DNA of 64,000 bases from Periweissella cryptocerci (GTDB lineage: Bacteria; Bacillota; Bacilli; Lactobacillales; Lactobacillaceae): positions 1,798,001 through 1,862,000 of the forward strand of contig NZ_CP037940.1 in the NCBI RefSeq assembly GCF_004358325.1. The letters are read 5' to 3'. Numbering within the stretch: position 1 is the first letter of the stretch; every line of letters begins with the position of its first letter. The notes beneath the pieces are model-generated. The model searched no databases, was not told where the DNA came from, and saw only the letters and a program-made list of their open reading frames with translations. The translations under genes were made by a program, and so were the position numbers. Of the stretch, positions 61,081-64,000 are shown piece by piece.

Positions 61081-61193
61081 TTGACTATTCCCTAGAGATT
61101 CTGTAATATATTTGAGGGCTCCTTACAAGAAGGACTGTCAATAGAGTAAGTTATTAGCTCCCAATTCATTTTTTTGAGTTGGGAGCTATTTTT
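61081..61193 (+). promoter_or_regulatory. pyrG promoter and CTP-sensitive attenuator
   Basis: TTGACT (61081-61086), 17-base spacer, TAATAT (61104-61109), then GGGCTCC beginning at 61116, the expected +1. A terminator AGCTCCCAA / TTGGGAGCT plus T run (61156-61193) lies before pyrG. In other Gram-positive pyrG genes, low CTP causes stuttering at the GGG start, adding G residues. These pair with the CU-rich arm (here CTCCC) and prevent terminator formation. The same parts are all present here. Confidence 0.9.
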
Positions 61194-61223
61194 AGTTTTT
61201 TCAGCGTGAATGGGCTAAAATAA

Positions 61224-62870
<1,647 letters not shown>

Positions 62871-62879
62871 TTAGATAAT

Positions 62880-62917
62880 ACACCACTGAAATCGTTTTTG
62901 GTTTCGGTGGTGTTTTT
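62880..62917 (+). terminator. Terminator after pyrG
   Basis: ACACCACTGAAA / TTTCGGTGGTGT and T run. Confidence 0.93.
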
Positions 62918-62924
62918 GGCTCTG

Positions 62925-63299
62925 TTTCGTCTGACATGGGATTGAATAAAATTGGCCACTGCGTGCCAGTAAATTACTTGGCGCACCACGCTGGAAGCGC
63001 ATGTTCAAGCCAAAGTGCGGTCTTGAACAACTCGGATAAGCTGGGACTCTAAGGGAATAAATTCCCTAGACTCCTCATCTTATTCTCAGCGGCGACATGT
63101 GTTGCACACATATCACCCCAGTTGCGGTGTAAAGTCTGCGACCGCCAAGCAATTTACCGGCACTCCGTTAGTTAGGAATAATGCTCAAACTAGAAAAAAC
63201 AGTTACCGACCAAGACCGCAGTAGTATGGAAAAAATTGACAATAGAACTTCAGTAATTCGATGATTGAAAAGTATAGAAACGACAATTCCAAGCTAGAA
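62925..63299 (+). repeat. Structured intergenic element, copy 8
   Basis: Left TTTCGTCTGACATGGGATTG, right CAATTCCAAGCTAGAA. Core 62963-63163 with flanking CACTGCG and CACTCCG. P3 is GTTCAAG / CTTGAAC; P4 tip GGGAAT / ATTCCC; P5 GACATGTGT / ACACATATC. It lies between pyrG and murA. 63300-63579 shows no gene apart from the AT-rich murA promoter zone. Confidence 0.87.
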
Positions 63300-63579
63300 A
63301 AAATATTAGCCGCTTTTTTCTGCAATAAAAGGTTAGTTGGTACCGTAAAATACCAGCGTGCACTGATTTTGTTAGCACGTTATATCAATTTAAAAATGAA
63401 AGACCTTTAATTTTAATTAAATTCCATGGCAAAGTAATGAGAAAGTGCCCCGCAGTGTTGTTATTTCGGGAAATTATCGGTAAAATTGAAAATTATATGT
63501 AGCCATGCATATTTTTTCGTGTGTATAAAACAAATAAAAATAACACACGCATTTAGCTATTGATAAAAGGGTGTATAAA

Positions 63580-64000
63580 ATGAATAAAAAAATGATTATT
63601 AATGGCGGTCGGCATCTTTCCGGGGATGTGACGATTGGGGGAGCCAAAAACTCAACCGTTGCGTTGATTCCCGCTGCGATTTTAGCAGACACGCCCGTAC
63701 AATTCGACAGTGTTCCAGATATTGCCGATGTTTACAATTTACAAATTATTTTAGACTCAATGAATGTTAAGTCTGAATTTAAACACAGCGTATTAGATAT
63801 TGATCCAACCCAAATTAATGAAGCACCATTGCCAAGTACTGCAATTAAGAGCTTGCGGGCTTCATACTATTTTATGGGTTCATTACTGGGCCGTTTTGGT
63901 CGGGCAACCGTGACCTTCCCTGGTGGGGATAATATTGGACCACGACCAATTGACCAGCACATCAAGGGATTTAAAGCCTTAGGTGCCAAGGTTGAAGAAG
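63580..64000 (+). CDS. murA: UDP-N-acetylglucosamine 1-carboxyvinyltransferase MurA, 3'-truncated by window; Asp at the Cys115 site
   Basis: MurA transfers enolpyruvate from PEP to UDP-GlcNAc, the first committed step of peptidoglycan synthesis. 140 residues are visible: GGAKNS with the catalytic Lys/Asn (about 21-26), and [18 protein letters not shown] (about 115-132). Where most MurA have PGGC (Cys115, target of fosfomycin) the sequence reads GAT, Asp117 in this numbering, predicting intrinsic fosfomycin resistance. GGG ribosome site 9 bases upstream. The gene continues past the window. Confidence 0.93.
   Translation, partial: MNKKMIINGGRHLSGDVTIGGAKNSTVALIPAAILADTPVQFDSVPDIADVYNLQIILDSMNVKSEFKHSVLDIDPTQINEAPLPSTAIKSLRASYYFMGSLLGRFGRATVTFPGGDNIGPRPIDQHIKGFKALGAKVEE

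Overview
The window comes from the chromosome of a low-GC Gram-positive bacterium of the Lactobacillales, most likely Lactobacillaceae. The evidence is an Apf-type LysM surface protein, DUF4811 beside an LmrB-like exporter, DUF951 and DUF1129 next to ychF, AzlCD, a class II HMG-CoA reductase, RpoE delta before pyrG and murA, and sortase-anchored proteins. A Weissella- or Leuconostoc-like host fits the gene set, but this is inference. No tRNA, rRNA, CRISPR array, prophage or intact transposase gene was found.

Layout. 1-8 kb: 3' part of helD, coaA, an Apf-like LysM protein, a DHA2 exporter with DUF4811, a CDF metal exporter and a cold-shock gene. 8-17.5 kb: rsmG, a Noc-like protein without the N-terminal ParB domain, parA, parB, DUF951, ychF and DUF1129, then a VanRS-like two-component system followed by a D,D-carboxypeptidase. 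17-24 kb: MerR regulator, sortase, prs, CorA, and a TPP-riboswitch ECF importer (ykoEDC type). 24-33 kb: pseudouridine synthase, thioredoxin, aldo/keto reductase, PnuC, branched-chain aminotransferase, an LRR/MucBP wall protein, azlCD and gpmA. 33-46 kb: two LysM-NlpC/P60 hydrolases, AdhP under a cre site, a sortase-fold protein lacking its catalytic Cys and Arg, HMG-CoA reductase with an HELMH protein, a cysteine-free sirtuin and an AI-2E-type transporter. 46-64 kb: pyruvate carboxylase plus aspartate aminotransferase, a fibronectin-III wall protein, HAD, HD and LipL genes, DUF1934-rpoE, an MFS transporter, pyrG with its 5'-GGG attenuator, and the start of murA.

The most unusual content is intergenic. 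A family of about 200-nt cores, each with several helices, recurs at eight sites (seven plus strand, one minus strand). A ninth, far more divergent relative lies on the minus strand at 24095-24253, and a derivative that has lost its core lies at 35691-35764. The helices are kept by compensatory changes: two members (6116-6318 and 24095-24253) have almost wholly different stem sequences but the same fold. Several copies sit inside an outer frame of about 370 bp with inverted ends, and short CACTNCG-type direct repeats flank the core. A second family of three-hairpin terminator-like repeats is also scattered between genes. I do not recognise the core as a named RNA or MITE family.

The genes combine into a coherent lactic-acid-bacterium programme. 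It covers cell-wall remodelling and display (Apf, NlpC/P60, DacA, sortase, two wall proteins, MurA), chromosome segregation (Noc/ParAB), cofactor salvage (thiamine, NMN, lipoyl, pantothenate), oxaloacetate/aspartate supply (pyc, aspartate aminotransferase) and CTP-sensed pyrimidine synthesis.
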